From NCBI GenBank assembly GCA_026225945.1, contig JAMJFZ010000769.1:1736501-1800500 (forward strand): 64,000 nucleotides of DNA. Reading direction: 5' to 3'. Source of the DNA: Cricetomys ansorgei (Eukaryota; Chordata; Mammalia; Rodentia; Nesomyidae). The translations under genes were made by a program, and so were the position numbers. The first letter of the stretch is position 1, and each line of letters starts with the position of its first letter. Shown in pieces: positions 1 through 10,672 of this stretch. The notes beneath the pieces were generated by a model, which was given only the letters and a program-made list of their open reading frames with translations, was not told the DNA's origin and made no database searches.

Positions 1-46
1 TACCATGAATCCTTTCAAGTGTCCTAAGTGTGATAGACATAGAAAG

Positions 47-48
47 AT

Positions 49-138
<90 letters not shown>
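47..138. repeat. (GATA)n followed by (GA)n microsatellite
   Basis: About eleven uninterrupted GATA units run directly into about 25 GA units, which suggests GA units arose from the GATA array or the reverse. No coding potential. The tract is pure and therefore likely polymorphic. It starts close to the window edge, but its left end is visible. Confidence 0.98.
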
Positions 139-141
<3 letters not shown>

Positions 142-660
142 TTATTTTGTTATATGACAGTAAGGACATGGAAGAACGGGCTAGAAAGATTAAACTACAA
201 TTTATTTATGAAATTTCTAGAATATGAACGTTTCAAGAAATTCTTTTGTTTGAGAGGGCTCTCCTTTTGGCTTATATATGGCTACCCTCCTGTCATGCAT
301 TCATATAGACTTTCCTCTGGATATGTTCCCTTGGATTCTATGTGTTTTAATTTTGTCTTTTTATAAGGATACCAGTCAAAGTATAGTAGGTCCATATTAA
401 AACTCCCCTTCTAATTATTTCTTGAAAGTCTTTGTTTTCAAATACTGTGATATTTGAAGATACTATCCTTACCATTATTAATCTTAAGTGGATTCAATTT
501 AGTGAACATGTGTTATGCTATACATATGACTATATCACATCCACATTTTTAAATACTGATAGGCCTATGTAAGTGTTTTAAATGTCAGCACATGTTTGTG
601 ATAGACAATTGAAATATAGTGTTATCATTTTAATGATATTCTTGAAAATTTACTGTTTGT
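139..660. other. AT-rich sequence, nothing recognised
   Basis: The only open frame of note is a 70-codon one at 154-366 on the + strand. It has no domain, no codon pattern and no upstream or downstream gene structure, so I do not call it a gene. Confidence 0.6.
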
Positions 661-715
661 CAGGCCTAGTTTACAGATGGGAAAACAGATGCAAATCAAT
701 AAGTAACTTTTCCAT
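661..715 (-). repeat. MIR-like SINE relic
   Basis: The stretch TTTACAGATGGGAAAAC followed by AAGTAACTTTTCC matches the antisense 3' part of the mammalian MIR (TTTTACAGATGAGGAAACTGAGG...AAGTAACTTGCCC). It is short and strongly decayed, as expected for an ancient copy. Confidence 0.5.
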
Positions 716-881
716 CAACAATTACAGTTAATCTAGTAAATTTATAGTTGAATTCCAGGTTTCTTTTAATTCTTAAAGCTCTATTTTTAGTTTATCATTC
801 TATTTTATTCATGCATGTGCAAACATGTGTGTGCTCACACACTGTTTAAAGGTAGTACTATGGTAATTCTAAACTGATATT

Positions 882-1060
882 TTAAAGATTTATTTTAAGA
901 TTATGTGTATATCTGTGAGCCTGTTCATGCAATGCTGGTAGAGGCTATTAGATCCTTCTGGAGCTGAAGTAAGAGGTGGTTGGGAGCTACCAAAGGTGTG
1001 TTCTAGGAACTGAACTCCATTCCTCTGAAAGAGCGTCAACTACTATTAAATATTGAGCTC
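882..1060 (-). repeat. B2/B3-type SINE, antisense, diverged
   Basis: It begins with AAAGATTTATTTTAAGA, the antisense of the A-rich B2 tail. It continues through a region like 'TTGGGAGCTACC', 'GAACTGAACTCC' and 'CTGAAAGAGCGTCAAC', and ends near TATTGAGCTC. These correspond in order to the antisense B3/B2 body. Divergence is high. Confidence 0.75.
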
Positions 1061-3858
1061 TTATTCCAGATCTGTGTTTTTATATTTTTAATTGGCACAA
1101 ATAAGTAAAAATACAGTAAATGTGTACCCATATATTATAAATTAAGTATTATTTTGATTCGGGAATTTTTTATTAATTTAGAAATAGAACCATAGAAACA
1201 GAACTGGTTTAAACCAAATTCCTATCGAATATAACTTCTAGTTAGAAATAGATTTTATAAACCTTCTGCATGTCCAGAGAGAGGAAACAAAAGGCTGGGT
1301 GATAAATTAAAAATAATGAATTAGCCAATTTTCCAAACCTACACCATAGGAGAATTTAGGTAAAAAATACCCAGAAGGATCAAAATTTTGTAAATATTAC
1401 TATTATAAAAAAGTGAATGTGACATGTAAACAAATAATTTTAAATTAGTTTAGAGTGTGAATTTTGAATCTCAATATTATTTATTTCTACTATTACTTAT
1501 CCTTTGGGAACTTCACTAAATTCTTTAGATTCCTGCTCTCATTGTAACAGTAATGTTTTCCCAGGTCTACTCTTCATTGTCTCATTGTAGGTACCTCACT
1601 AGACCATTTAAAATTGCATTTTCCATGGTCTTTTTATCTTAGGTTAGGATTAGCAGCAAAATGTTGAAGAGCTACAGGATATGTAATATGACTATAATGA
1701 AGGTACAAAGAAACAATTGAGTTTATAATAAATGAGTGTACAGATGAGAAAACCGAGAATGACAAAAGTAAATGATTACCTAATTTTAAAAAATCTCTTG
1801 CAATATTAAATATCATTTAAAGTAAATGATTACCACATTTTAAATCCATCTCTGACTTATCAGCAACATTAAAAACCATTCTAAACTGAATATGGCAGTT
1901 AGATTCAATTTTTTTAAAAGTTGAATTCTTCAGTTCTTGTGCTTATAAGGTGAGAAAATCTAGATCAGGTTTAATCTCTAATATGACCTTTAAAAATATA
2001 AATTAACACAGTCAAATAAAGTATGATATGTATATATATGAGACTAAGAATTAATTTCATTAAATCTCAGCCATCCACTCATCTATCCATTCTCCTGTAT
2101 ATATATATATATATTCAGCATGAAATGTTTCTCATTATATGCAGGACATCATAGGAAACTCTACAGGTTAACACAATAAAGAAACATAAAAGTATGTGCA
2201 CTACGAGTTAGTATCTAACCCATAAATGCACATATTGCTGTGGACTGAAAAAGCACTGTTTGCATTTGCCAACTCATTGACATAAGTGGATTAAGTATTC
2301 ATAGGCCAATAATTGCAAACATGAACTAACAGTTCTGCTGTTTGATTATTACATAATTATTTCTTTATTTGTTCTGAGTAATATTCCTGTAGAGATGTAA
2401 AACTCTAGTTTTCTTCTAAATATATTCTATTTGAATCATTTGAATCAAAAGCATTAATATAATTCAGTGGAGCCTAGAGACCAGTTTAGAAAGGTTGTAT
2501 AAATGTTAAGGATTTTCATATGTGTAGTTATTTGTTGACTTGACGAAAAGGAGCCAGAATCTTTGGTTCTGTCTTACTGTCTTAAAACTATTAACAACTA
2601 GTTACTAAGTATGTTCATTAATTTCTGGAATAGTATTGGATCAATATTATTTGTACTCAGAGAATTTATAATAGAGTTAATAAGGTAAAATCATTGCATG
2701 GGACATAATTAGAAAATTAATTATTAATTACTGCACTGTGTAGTATTACCAGAAGTTATAAACTACTTGTGAACTGTATGACGTGAAGTTTATTTAGATA
2801 AAAAAGAGTTTAGAAGAAATGGTATTTCAGATAGAAGAACTATGTAAGAAATGATATGGAATTAAAGAAATACATCATTACATCTATACAGGAGTAGACT
2901 TTTGCTGAGATGCCAGGAAACAACAGAGACATTGGGGCATATATACACCATCACACCGTGATTTTACCTTGTTAACTCTATTGAAAATTCTTTGAGTACA
3001 GTAAGTATTAATGTGCTTGAAAATATATATGGCTGCCAATCAAATATCTAATCCAGATAGCTGACCTGAATCATGGGGCAAAATGGATAAGTGAATAAAA
3101 TTAACATCACGAGCATGACAAGAATGTGTTAGTTTTATCTCAATTTGAATTATTCCTCTACATCATTGATCTAAACATACTTTTTATTACCTAATTTTGG
3201 ATAATAAACTCAGAAGAGGTTACTGTAAAGTACATTCCTATTGAAAGTAAAAAACTCATGCTTTGAAGCCCCAATCATAATTATGGGCTGCATGGACTGC
3301 TAACCAGAGACCTGGTAAGAAAGTAAGAAGTGAAAAGAAATGATGCAGAGCAAGTTTTCCAAGGTTGATAATAACAGATATGCCAAGTTCCAGTCACACT
3401 ATTTGAACTAATCTTATATGAAGATGCAGAGTATGTAGAATATTTGATGTAGATTATATTATCTCACTCTAGTGAAAAGGCAGCTTTCAGGTGAACTCAT
3501 CCTCAAAATGAACTATTACTTGCTAACATGTATCATATGCTTTACATTTAGAAAGCTTTTATGTTAGAATTCTGTGGACTAGCTGAGGTCTATGATAGTA
3601 ATTGTTTTTATAATGGAAAGTACAGTTGAAACAAGGGGTGAAGTTTACATAAAATACTAGTGATGAGTTGACATATTAAACTTTTGTTTAAAATACTTTG
3701 AAGTTTATACACTAGACACCATATTTTTCTAGAATATATATGAAATTTAAAACAACTGTGTTTTAAAATGATTTTGTATAAAGCTGTACTGATTCTCATG
3801 TTACTTTTACTAATTACCTCTTTCTTGAAGTGTTTATTTTATTTTACAAAATATTTAT
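1061..3858. other. AT-rich sequence with little recognisable structure
   Basis: Nearly 2.8 kb with no recognisable recent transposon. A short (TA)n run lies at 2098-2112. All six frames break up quickly; the best is a 60-codon frame at 1634-1816 (- strand), which is not credible as a gene. Probably old, decayed intergenic DNA. Confidence 0.55.
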
Positions 3859-3919
3859 GCCAGGCAGTGGTTGACACATTCCTTTAATCCCAGCACTCAG
3901 GAGGAAGAGGCAGGTGGAT
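3859..3919 (+). repeat. B1 SINE, 3'-truncated
   Basis: GCCAGGCAGTGG, CCTTTAATCCCAGCACTC and GGAAGAGGCAGGTGGAT are the first half of B1, including the A box of its 7SL-derived internal promoter. The second half is missing: the sequence passes into AT-rich DNA after about 61 bp. Confidence 0.85.
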
Positions 3920-5694
3920 ATAAATATATTTCTAGAGTATAAAATAAGCTATATTAAAAACTAAAAGATTATAAAAACAAAAAGCAGGTAACAATCATCA
4001 CTTTAGTCTTTATAATTCATACATAGAAATAAACATGATTCTAAGAGAAAAAGATTATATTAAACATGGTTAATATCATAATAAAATTCAGTTAATGTAA
4101 TTTTATTTGTGTATAAATTAAGAGATAAATTGAAGTAAAACAAAGAGTAGTTTCATCACAATCCATTTATATGTCTTAGGATTTCAAGTAAATCAACATA
4201 AACTGTAATTAAGAAGTGGCTTCACAGTACTTATGATATTTTAAAATAAGCATTTCTGGTCTGGATGAATGTGAGCTGCTCAAATGTTACATAAAATTTG
4301 CTGAACCAGTTTGCAGGGCCATTTGAGAATCATCCATACTCTGTCATGTAGTGCAAAGTTGCAGTGGGCAGCAGATCTGAAGATTAACATTGTGAATTTG
4401 GTCATTAAAGTCTTATTGTTGATGCATATATTACATCTGATTTCTACACTTGAGGTCTAAGAGTATTTGCTTATGTTCACCTTGACAATGTTTGTGATGT
4501 TGAAGACACTTTATGGAAGTAGAAGAGAAAATGGTGTGGGCATCGATTCAAAACAGTTTGGACAGGGGGAGGAGAAGAGATAAAACCAAGTGACAGCCAA
4601 GAAAGGGAGGAATGTGCATGGCTCTTCACACTATGAGGACTATGACAGATAAGGACCTTCTAGACTCCAGAGTTAAGAGAGGAGAAGATCAAGAAGTAGG
4701 TTTTTGATTAGACATAGAAGAGATTTTAGTCACAGAAACAGTAGACTGACTGGAAGGCCATGGCACAGCAGAAGCCAATCTGACAGTAACAGAAGAAACT
4801 GCAGCTGGAATACCCAGCATAGTTCTGCTTGCTACACCTCAAGATCTGAAGCTGGAAAAAGAACCAAAAATTTGCAGTTCAAGTGACCAAAGGTATGCGG
4901 AAGGTACTACCAAGTGTTTTGACCTGGTCTGAAATGATAAAGGAATTATTGAAAACTATCTTTGAAGTCCCTTCAAATTTAAAAATGAGTAATTTAGGAC
5001 AAATAAAGGGAAATTGAACTTTGCATTTGTTGAAAATAATTTCCAAATAGGAACAAGTTTATACTGACTTGTAGGTAATAGGTCCATAATAAGTTATTGT
5101 AACCTAGACTGCGTAAATATCGAGGAGGAATGCTAGAGCCTTTATCTATGTTATCTTTCTCTGTACCAAACTGACTCTATGTATGGGAAAAAGTATGGTC
5201 CAATATCATGTGTTTCTGAGTTGTCTTTTAAGAATCAGTACTACTTAAGCTTTTGTTGGCAGGTCTTATCTTCATTTGTGTCAGTGCTAGGTTTTTCAGC
5301 TTACTTCGTTGTTAGCAACTGAGTTTACTTGTATACCATGTGCAATTTAAATCTTTAATCACTCTTTATCAGAATAACTCCAATTATCCTTGACCTCCAT
5401 CGTAGAGGGGTCATCTCTTCTCACCTCTTCCTTAGTAAGTATGTTCAGTGGGTATTTATTGAACTTTTATTACAAAAAACATTATACTTGGTAATAGGAG
5501 AGAAAACAATAACTTCTTTATTTAGTAAATATCTGGACAGCGCAATTTAGGGATTCATCATAATATAGGCTCATTGTTTTGTTAAAGGCTTACTATGATA
5601 ATATTTTCTATGATTCTAATGTAATTATAAAACCCAACAAGTGATCAAAGAAAAGTAATTTTATGGTTCTTTGTCATTTAAAGTATCTAGTATT
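3920..5694. other. Mostly unique AT-rich sequence
   Basis: No repeat family recognised. The section 4260-4950 is visibly less AT-rich than its surroundings and contains the possible decayed exon listed separately. Confidence 0.5.
4731..4930 (+). pseudogene. Possible decayed exon or processed fragment, unidentified
   Basis: A frame running from about 4751 to 4930 encodes a 60-residue stretch of ordinary composition (TVTEETAAGIPSIVLLATPQ is part of it). It ends in a stop just past CFDLV. The frame is preceded by a TGA within the same putative block. A 3' splice-like TTTTAG lies at its left, and CAAAG/GTATGC at about 4892 resembles a 5' splice site. A second + frame, starting at ATG 4704, also stays open to 4886. 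I do not recognise the protein. Chance is a real alternative, since the segment is short and lacks an initiator in the better frame. Confidence 0.2.
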
Positions 5695-5775
5695 GGGCTA
5701 GAATGGTGGCTCAATTGTTGAGTGTTTGAATTTGCATTAAAGCAGAGGCTGAGTTTTACAATTAGATTATTATCC
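5695..5775 (+). repeat. B2-like SINE 5' fragment, degenerate
   Basis: GGGCTAGAATGGTGGCTCA, TTGAGTGTTTG and GCAGAGGCTGAGTTTTACAATTAG parallel the tRNA-derived B2/B3 head (GGGCTGGAGAGATGGCTCAG...GCAGAGGACCTGGGTTC). The A- and B-box regions are recognisable but decayed. Confidence 0.55.
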
Positions 5776-6554
5776 TCAATGAACTTATTATGTTCTGTAA
5801 CAGAAAGAAATGTTCACCAAATTATACTTTTAGTGATGTAAATGTTTTATAGGTGGAATATTCAATGTATCATGAATAAATAACTTTTATACTGTAAAGA
5901 AAATAAAAATCAAATGTTTGAATTTTAAATCAGATGACTTATCTTCTAATATGAAAAATGAGAAAATGAGCTCCTAATTTTTATGAGTTTGTAGTAGTTG
6001 CATTATGTTCTGAAAGTATGAACCTCACAGTCTTTACTTTTAGTTCTGTACTTATTTGTATTTCAAGCTTTTCACTGATTCTTTTATATTCACCAATTCT
6101 TCAATAGTTATGAGATTTTAGCTTTTTGTTTGGATTTGATTTTTTTTTAATTGATCTTAGTAATTCAGATTTTTTCATCATCTTCTCCACATTCTGATTA
6201 AGAGGCCTTCTCTCTTTGAGGAAGGATAAATTCTTCCTTCCTTAAGTTTTTATTCCTCTAAGGTATGTTATCAGAGCAAAAAGGAAAAAAAAAATAACAG
6301 AAAATGGAGCAATATTACTCTTTGTCAAAAATGACATCTTAACAACAACAACAACAAAAAGAATCAAGTATTGTCTGCTTCATTAACTGGCCTGTAAAAA
6401 CAGTTCTAATGGGGAGAATCTTGAAGAATGCTAAAACTAATGAAATCCAGTAACAGTGTATTCCTTTCTTGAGATGCTCCTACTGTTTTGGATATGTGTT
6501 TTCTAGTTAGTATCCTGATTTGCTTGTAGGACTAATCAATTAATAACTCATTTG
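5776..6554. other. AT-rich sequence, nothing recognised
   Basis: Contains short A runs and an (ACA)n run near 6340. No gene or repeat family identified. Confidence 0.5.
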
Positions 6555-7685
6555 CCATAAGGCCTCCTCCAGTAGACGGAGCTCATACTTGGCACTCCCT
6601 GGGTGACCAAGGACCAGAGACTAAATAGGACAAGGTAAAACCAAATAATACTTGTCTTAAAAGGAAAAAAAAATGTAGTGATAAAATGACTCCTAATGAC
6701 ATTCTGCTATACTTATAGATCAGTGCCTTGCTCAACCATCATCAGAAAAACTTCCTTCTGCAGCAGGTAGGTACAAGTATAGAAACCCACAACAGACTTT
6801 ATGTAGAGTAAGAGACCTTGGAACATTAGGCCCTAAATGGGATGTCTCCATCAAATCCTTCCCCTTAAAGTTCAGGAAGCCCCACAGAAGAGGAGGCACA
6901 AAAAAGTATAAGAGCCACAGGGGAAGTAGGACACTAAGAAAACAAGGCTCTCTAAACATGATCAAGGCTCATATGAACTCACAGAGACTGAAGCAGTATA
7001 TATAGGGCCTGAACAGGTCTCCAACAGTTCCAAAGCATATATATTGGCTTCAGATTAAGTGTGAGAATGGGTGTGTCTCTGATTCTGTGCCTTCTCTAGG
7101 GCTCTTTTCCTTCTTTTGGTTTGTCTTGTCCAACTTCGATGTGATATATTTTGTGTTATCATAATTTACCTTATTTTGTCATATTTAAAAAAATGAGTGA
7201 CTGAATAAATGAATGAAAACTTAGCCACTAAGGTAAAGTTTAATAAGTGAACTGTCACTTATATATACCTACTGGGACTGGGAAAATCAGTTCCCTGCAA
7301 TGGAATAATACTGGGTTTATCAACCACTGCAAGGTAGGCCACATGTTCAGCAGTTCTCAAACATATAATGGACTCCACAGTTGTTTTATTTATTTATTTA
7401 TCTACTTATTTATTCATTTAACTATTATTTGTGTGTGTGTGCTTTTGTTTGGTTGTAATTTTGTATTTTTTTTCCTGTTTGAATGTTGTTTTATTTTGTT
7501 TTCTTGGTTTGCAGGGGTGTATGGTTTTATATATATATATGTATGAAAGAACTTAAACTTGGATGGGTAAGGAGGGGGAGAGGATCTGGAAGGACTTGGG
7601 AGAGGAAGAATATGATTAAAATATACTTAAATTTAAAAATTGTTTTAAATAATAAAAAATATTACAAAGAAGAAAAAATTATTTA
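6555..7685 (+). mobile_element. L1 (Lx-type) 3' UTR, sense, reaching the 3' end
   Basis: A long colinear match, from memory, to the rodent Lx L1 3' UTR. It includes 'CATTCTGCTATACTTATAG', 'GATCAGTGCCTTGCTCA', 'GAGACCTTGGAACATTAGG', 'GGGATGTCTCCATCAAATCC' and 'ATGAACTCACAGAGACTGAAG'. Its 3' end is the typical GGATGGGTAAGGAGGGGGAG / GAATATGATTAAAATATA segment, followed by an A-rich tail. No ORF1 or ORF2 sequence is present, so this is a 5'-truncated insertion. Open frames at 6732-6965 (-), 7247-7546 and 7483-7686 (+) are frames within this UTR and not genes. Confidence 0.88.
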
Positions 7686-8434
7686 AAAGCAATAAATGTG
7701 CTTGCCATTTTGCAACTGTAGCCCAAAGTGAAATTCTACTTGTTATTACTCAGTGTTAAATGCTTCTGGCTTTATACTGATAGGTATGTAAATGTACACA
7801 AACTTAGTTATAATTATGACAGTCAGAGAAAATCCACAGACTGAAAACCAGAAATTTGTCTTAAAAGGCCTTTTTGAAAGCAACCTTAAGATACTCATTC
7901 AACCTTACTCTACTGCTTTACAGAGATGTAACCATGCTTCTCACGAACTTACATAAAATGAGAGCATCTATATATAATTTGACGTTTAAAGATATTATAA
8001 CAGTCTATGAAAAAATTTGCTCGTGTATTCTCATTTCTCTTCTTAGCTCCCTGTTTAAAAAAAGTGTATTAACGACTTAGCCCCCAAAAAATGTTTTTAA
8101 TAGTCATAAAAACTTTTGTGAAAGAATACAAAATTTATCAGGACCAGATAAAAAAGTATTTTCAAGATCAATCTACAATGAAAATTCTCAATTAAAACAG
8201 TTAAACTTACATACAGATTTCTGTATAATTGTTTTGCATATTGCAATTACATTTGATATAGAATTTAATCAATCTTCATAATGATATTCAGACTGTTAAG
8301 GGTTTATGAGATTAATACATCATCTATTGAACTTTGAACTAAAATAAGCTTCATTTAATCTTGTCCTACTGTAATAGTTAAACTGTGTTAAAGCCATTTT
8401 TACAGCACAATTAATACTTTAAAGAGAAAGGGGG
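7686..8434. other. AT-rich sequence, nothing recognised
   Basis: No repeat family or gene identified. A 68-codon + frame at 7874-8080 has no supporting feature. Confidence 0.5.
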
Positions 8435-9060
8435 AAGATGTAGAGGAACAGATAGTCCTTTAATCCAGCAGCATGGCTGCTCTAGCAAAGGATGGTGTTT
8501 AGAGGCTTGTGTGATCCAGCTGGAAATGCAGAAAGAATGTTAGTCAGGCTAAGCCTGTCCTAGGGCATGCCTTTAGTCCCAACTCTTAGAATATAGAGGC
8601 AGAGGTAAAAGCAGACAGGAAGCAGATGTGGAAGCAGATCTCAGACAGAAGAAGCAGAGTGTAAAAGCAGAGCTCAGAGAGAAAAACAAGATAGAAGCAA
8701 ACAAGAAGCAGAGAATTAGTTCAGTCAGGCAGTTTAAGTGCAGTCAGCTCACAGTTCAATTCAGAAGAAGAAACCTAGAAAGCAGAGCCAGTGGAGAATA
8801 AGCTAAGATAGAAAGTAGAGAGTCAAAAGCAGTCAGTTTATGATTTATGGTTCAGTGTTCAGAAGATAGCCAGTCAACTTGAGCTCAGTCAGCAGTAAGT
8901 CCCAGAGGCTGAAACATTCTAGGTTTAGGTTTGAAGTTTAGATTTTATGAAGACTGAAGTCTTCTAGTTCCAGGCTAGCATCTTGAGATGTTATGGAAGC
9001 TAAAACCTTCTAAGACCAAGGATTGAAATATAAATAAACTGTCCTCTGCAATGAATCCAC
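8435..9060 (+). repeat. Repeat family FX, copy A
   Basis: An AGCAGA/CAGTCAG-rich segment with clear homologues at 36195-36750 (opposite strand) and 60050-60345 (same strand). Shared landmarks in order: 'CATGGCTGCTCT', 'GTCAGCTCACAGTTCA', 'AGAATAAGCTAAGA', 'GAGCTCAGTCAGCAGTA', 'AACATTCTAGGTTT'. A B1-like block (GGCATGCCTTTAGTCCCAAC...AGAGGCAGAGGT) lies inside at about 8560-8610. An AATAAA-type motif (AAATATAAATAAACTG) near the 3' side would fit an LTR. I do not recognise the family. An LTR of a class II ERV or a composite SINE-derived repeat are both possible. Confidence 0.75.
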
Positions 9061-10558
9061 TAGAATAATTAATAAAATATCAATGTACACATCTATGTCT
9101 ACAAAAGGCCACAATATATACTCCAAGAAATTTAATAAATGTGTGTACATGTGCAGATGCACATATATATAACTGAATGCAAAATAAAAAAATTCTAAAA
9201 TATGTAGTAGATACTTATGATATGGTTCAGTTAACTTACATAAATGTGACTAATGAATTATTTTAATGATATTTGAAATAAAATATTCTAAATATGTGAA
9301 ATTGAACTTAAATTAGAAAAAGTATATTGAAATCATTGTCCTGCCTTATATATTTTGAAACATTCAGAACCAACACCATTTTAGTACTGAATCCATTATC
9401 ACATGAGACATTTCTGCATATTATTATTAAGATACTTATTTAATTTTCATCAGAGAGTTTTTGATACATAAACTCATCTTTGTTTTCAACCATGAGAGGA
9501 AGGAAAGAGAAGATATCAGGATGAAACATCATATGAAAAAGTAAAAGAAAATGTTGAGAATTTAGGAATAATTTTCTTGCCATGGGTATATTTGAAGGAA
9601 ATTTACCAAAGAAACAAGGATGATTCTTGTCTGTAAAATGCACAGTTAGAACTAAAGCAGCTAGCAAATTAAGCTGTCATAGGAAATCAACTGGAATAGT
9701 TAAAAAGTATGATACCTGGCTAATTACACAGAAAAATGTAATCAGGACAAACCAAAACATAAAGTATCAGTCAAATAATTTAAAACTTAGATTCAACTGT
9801 GATTTTTCTCTGTTGTATTTTAATTCTCTTAAGTTATATCTTCTACCTAGCAAGAAAAAGCAAGAGTTAAATGTACTTAATCAGTGAAACTATTGTCAAT
9901 GTAATTACTGAAGACAGTTGAAGATAGGATGATATTTTTATTAATAACCAATTTAGTCTGAGATATCCATTTGTTACTTGTGAAATAATATAATTTTCAA
10001 CTTAAGTCTAAATCAAAAACTTTATTTTGAGAATAGTTACATTCAAGTAGTATGGACCGAAGGATATTCATTAAAAATGGACAATGCTGTTACTATTAAA
10101 CTATTAACAATCAAGATGTACACCAAGAGTGTAGGTTCTCTACTAAAACATAAGCTAAATTACATCTGGCACATTAAAATATTGAGTTAACTAATATTTT
10201 CAAATGCCTATGGCATTTTTGCTCTCTACTCTTACCACAAAAAACATATTTTAGTGGATATAAAATCCAAATTATGATAGTATAAATATGTATATTAAGT
10301 TTTCTTAAGAGAAATATGGACTAAGAATATGACATATAAAGTAGTAATAGTAAATATTTACAATTGGTTTAGAAATCAGTTATAATTGTTTAAGTGTGAG
10401 AAACGACTGCTTACAATAACATTGAATACATTTAGGTAATTTTATGACTAGCTACATATAATTGAATATTGAAAAAAATCCATTCTTCTTAAGTAAATGT
10501 ACTAGACATTTAATCTTTGTCATTATAGGGACGTATAGGATAACATAAGTTTCAACAT
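9061..10558. other. AT-rich sequence, nothing recognised
   Basis: Overlapping short frames at 9440-9667 (-) and 9627-9887 (+) have no features of genes. No recent transposon seen. Confidence 0.5.
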
Positions 10559-10672
10559 TTGTGTTCTTTCTCTTTTTCTCTCTGTCTCTCTCTTTCTCTC
10601 TCACTTTCTTCCTGTGTATGTGTGTGTGTGTGCGTGTGTTTGTCTGTGTGTCTGTGTATGTGTGTGTATGTA
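10559..10672. repeat. (TC)n-(TG)n compound microsatellite, imperfect
   Basis: A pyrimidine-rich TCTC section passes into an alternating TG section with scattered substitutions. The 83-codon frame over it, at 10559-10810, is low complexity and not a gene. Confidence 0.95.

Noticed and set aside
47..138. CRISPR-like or other array with spacers
   Set aside because: Units are contiguous with no spacers; all arrays in the window are ordinary microsatellites. The genome is clearly mammalian.
7247..7686. 99- and 67-codon overlapping + frames
   Set aside because: Both are within the sense L1 3' UTR and its A-rich tail.
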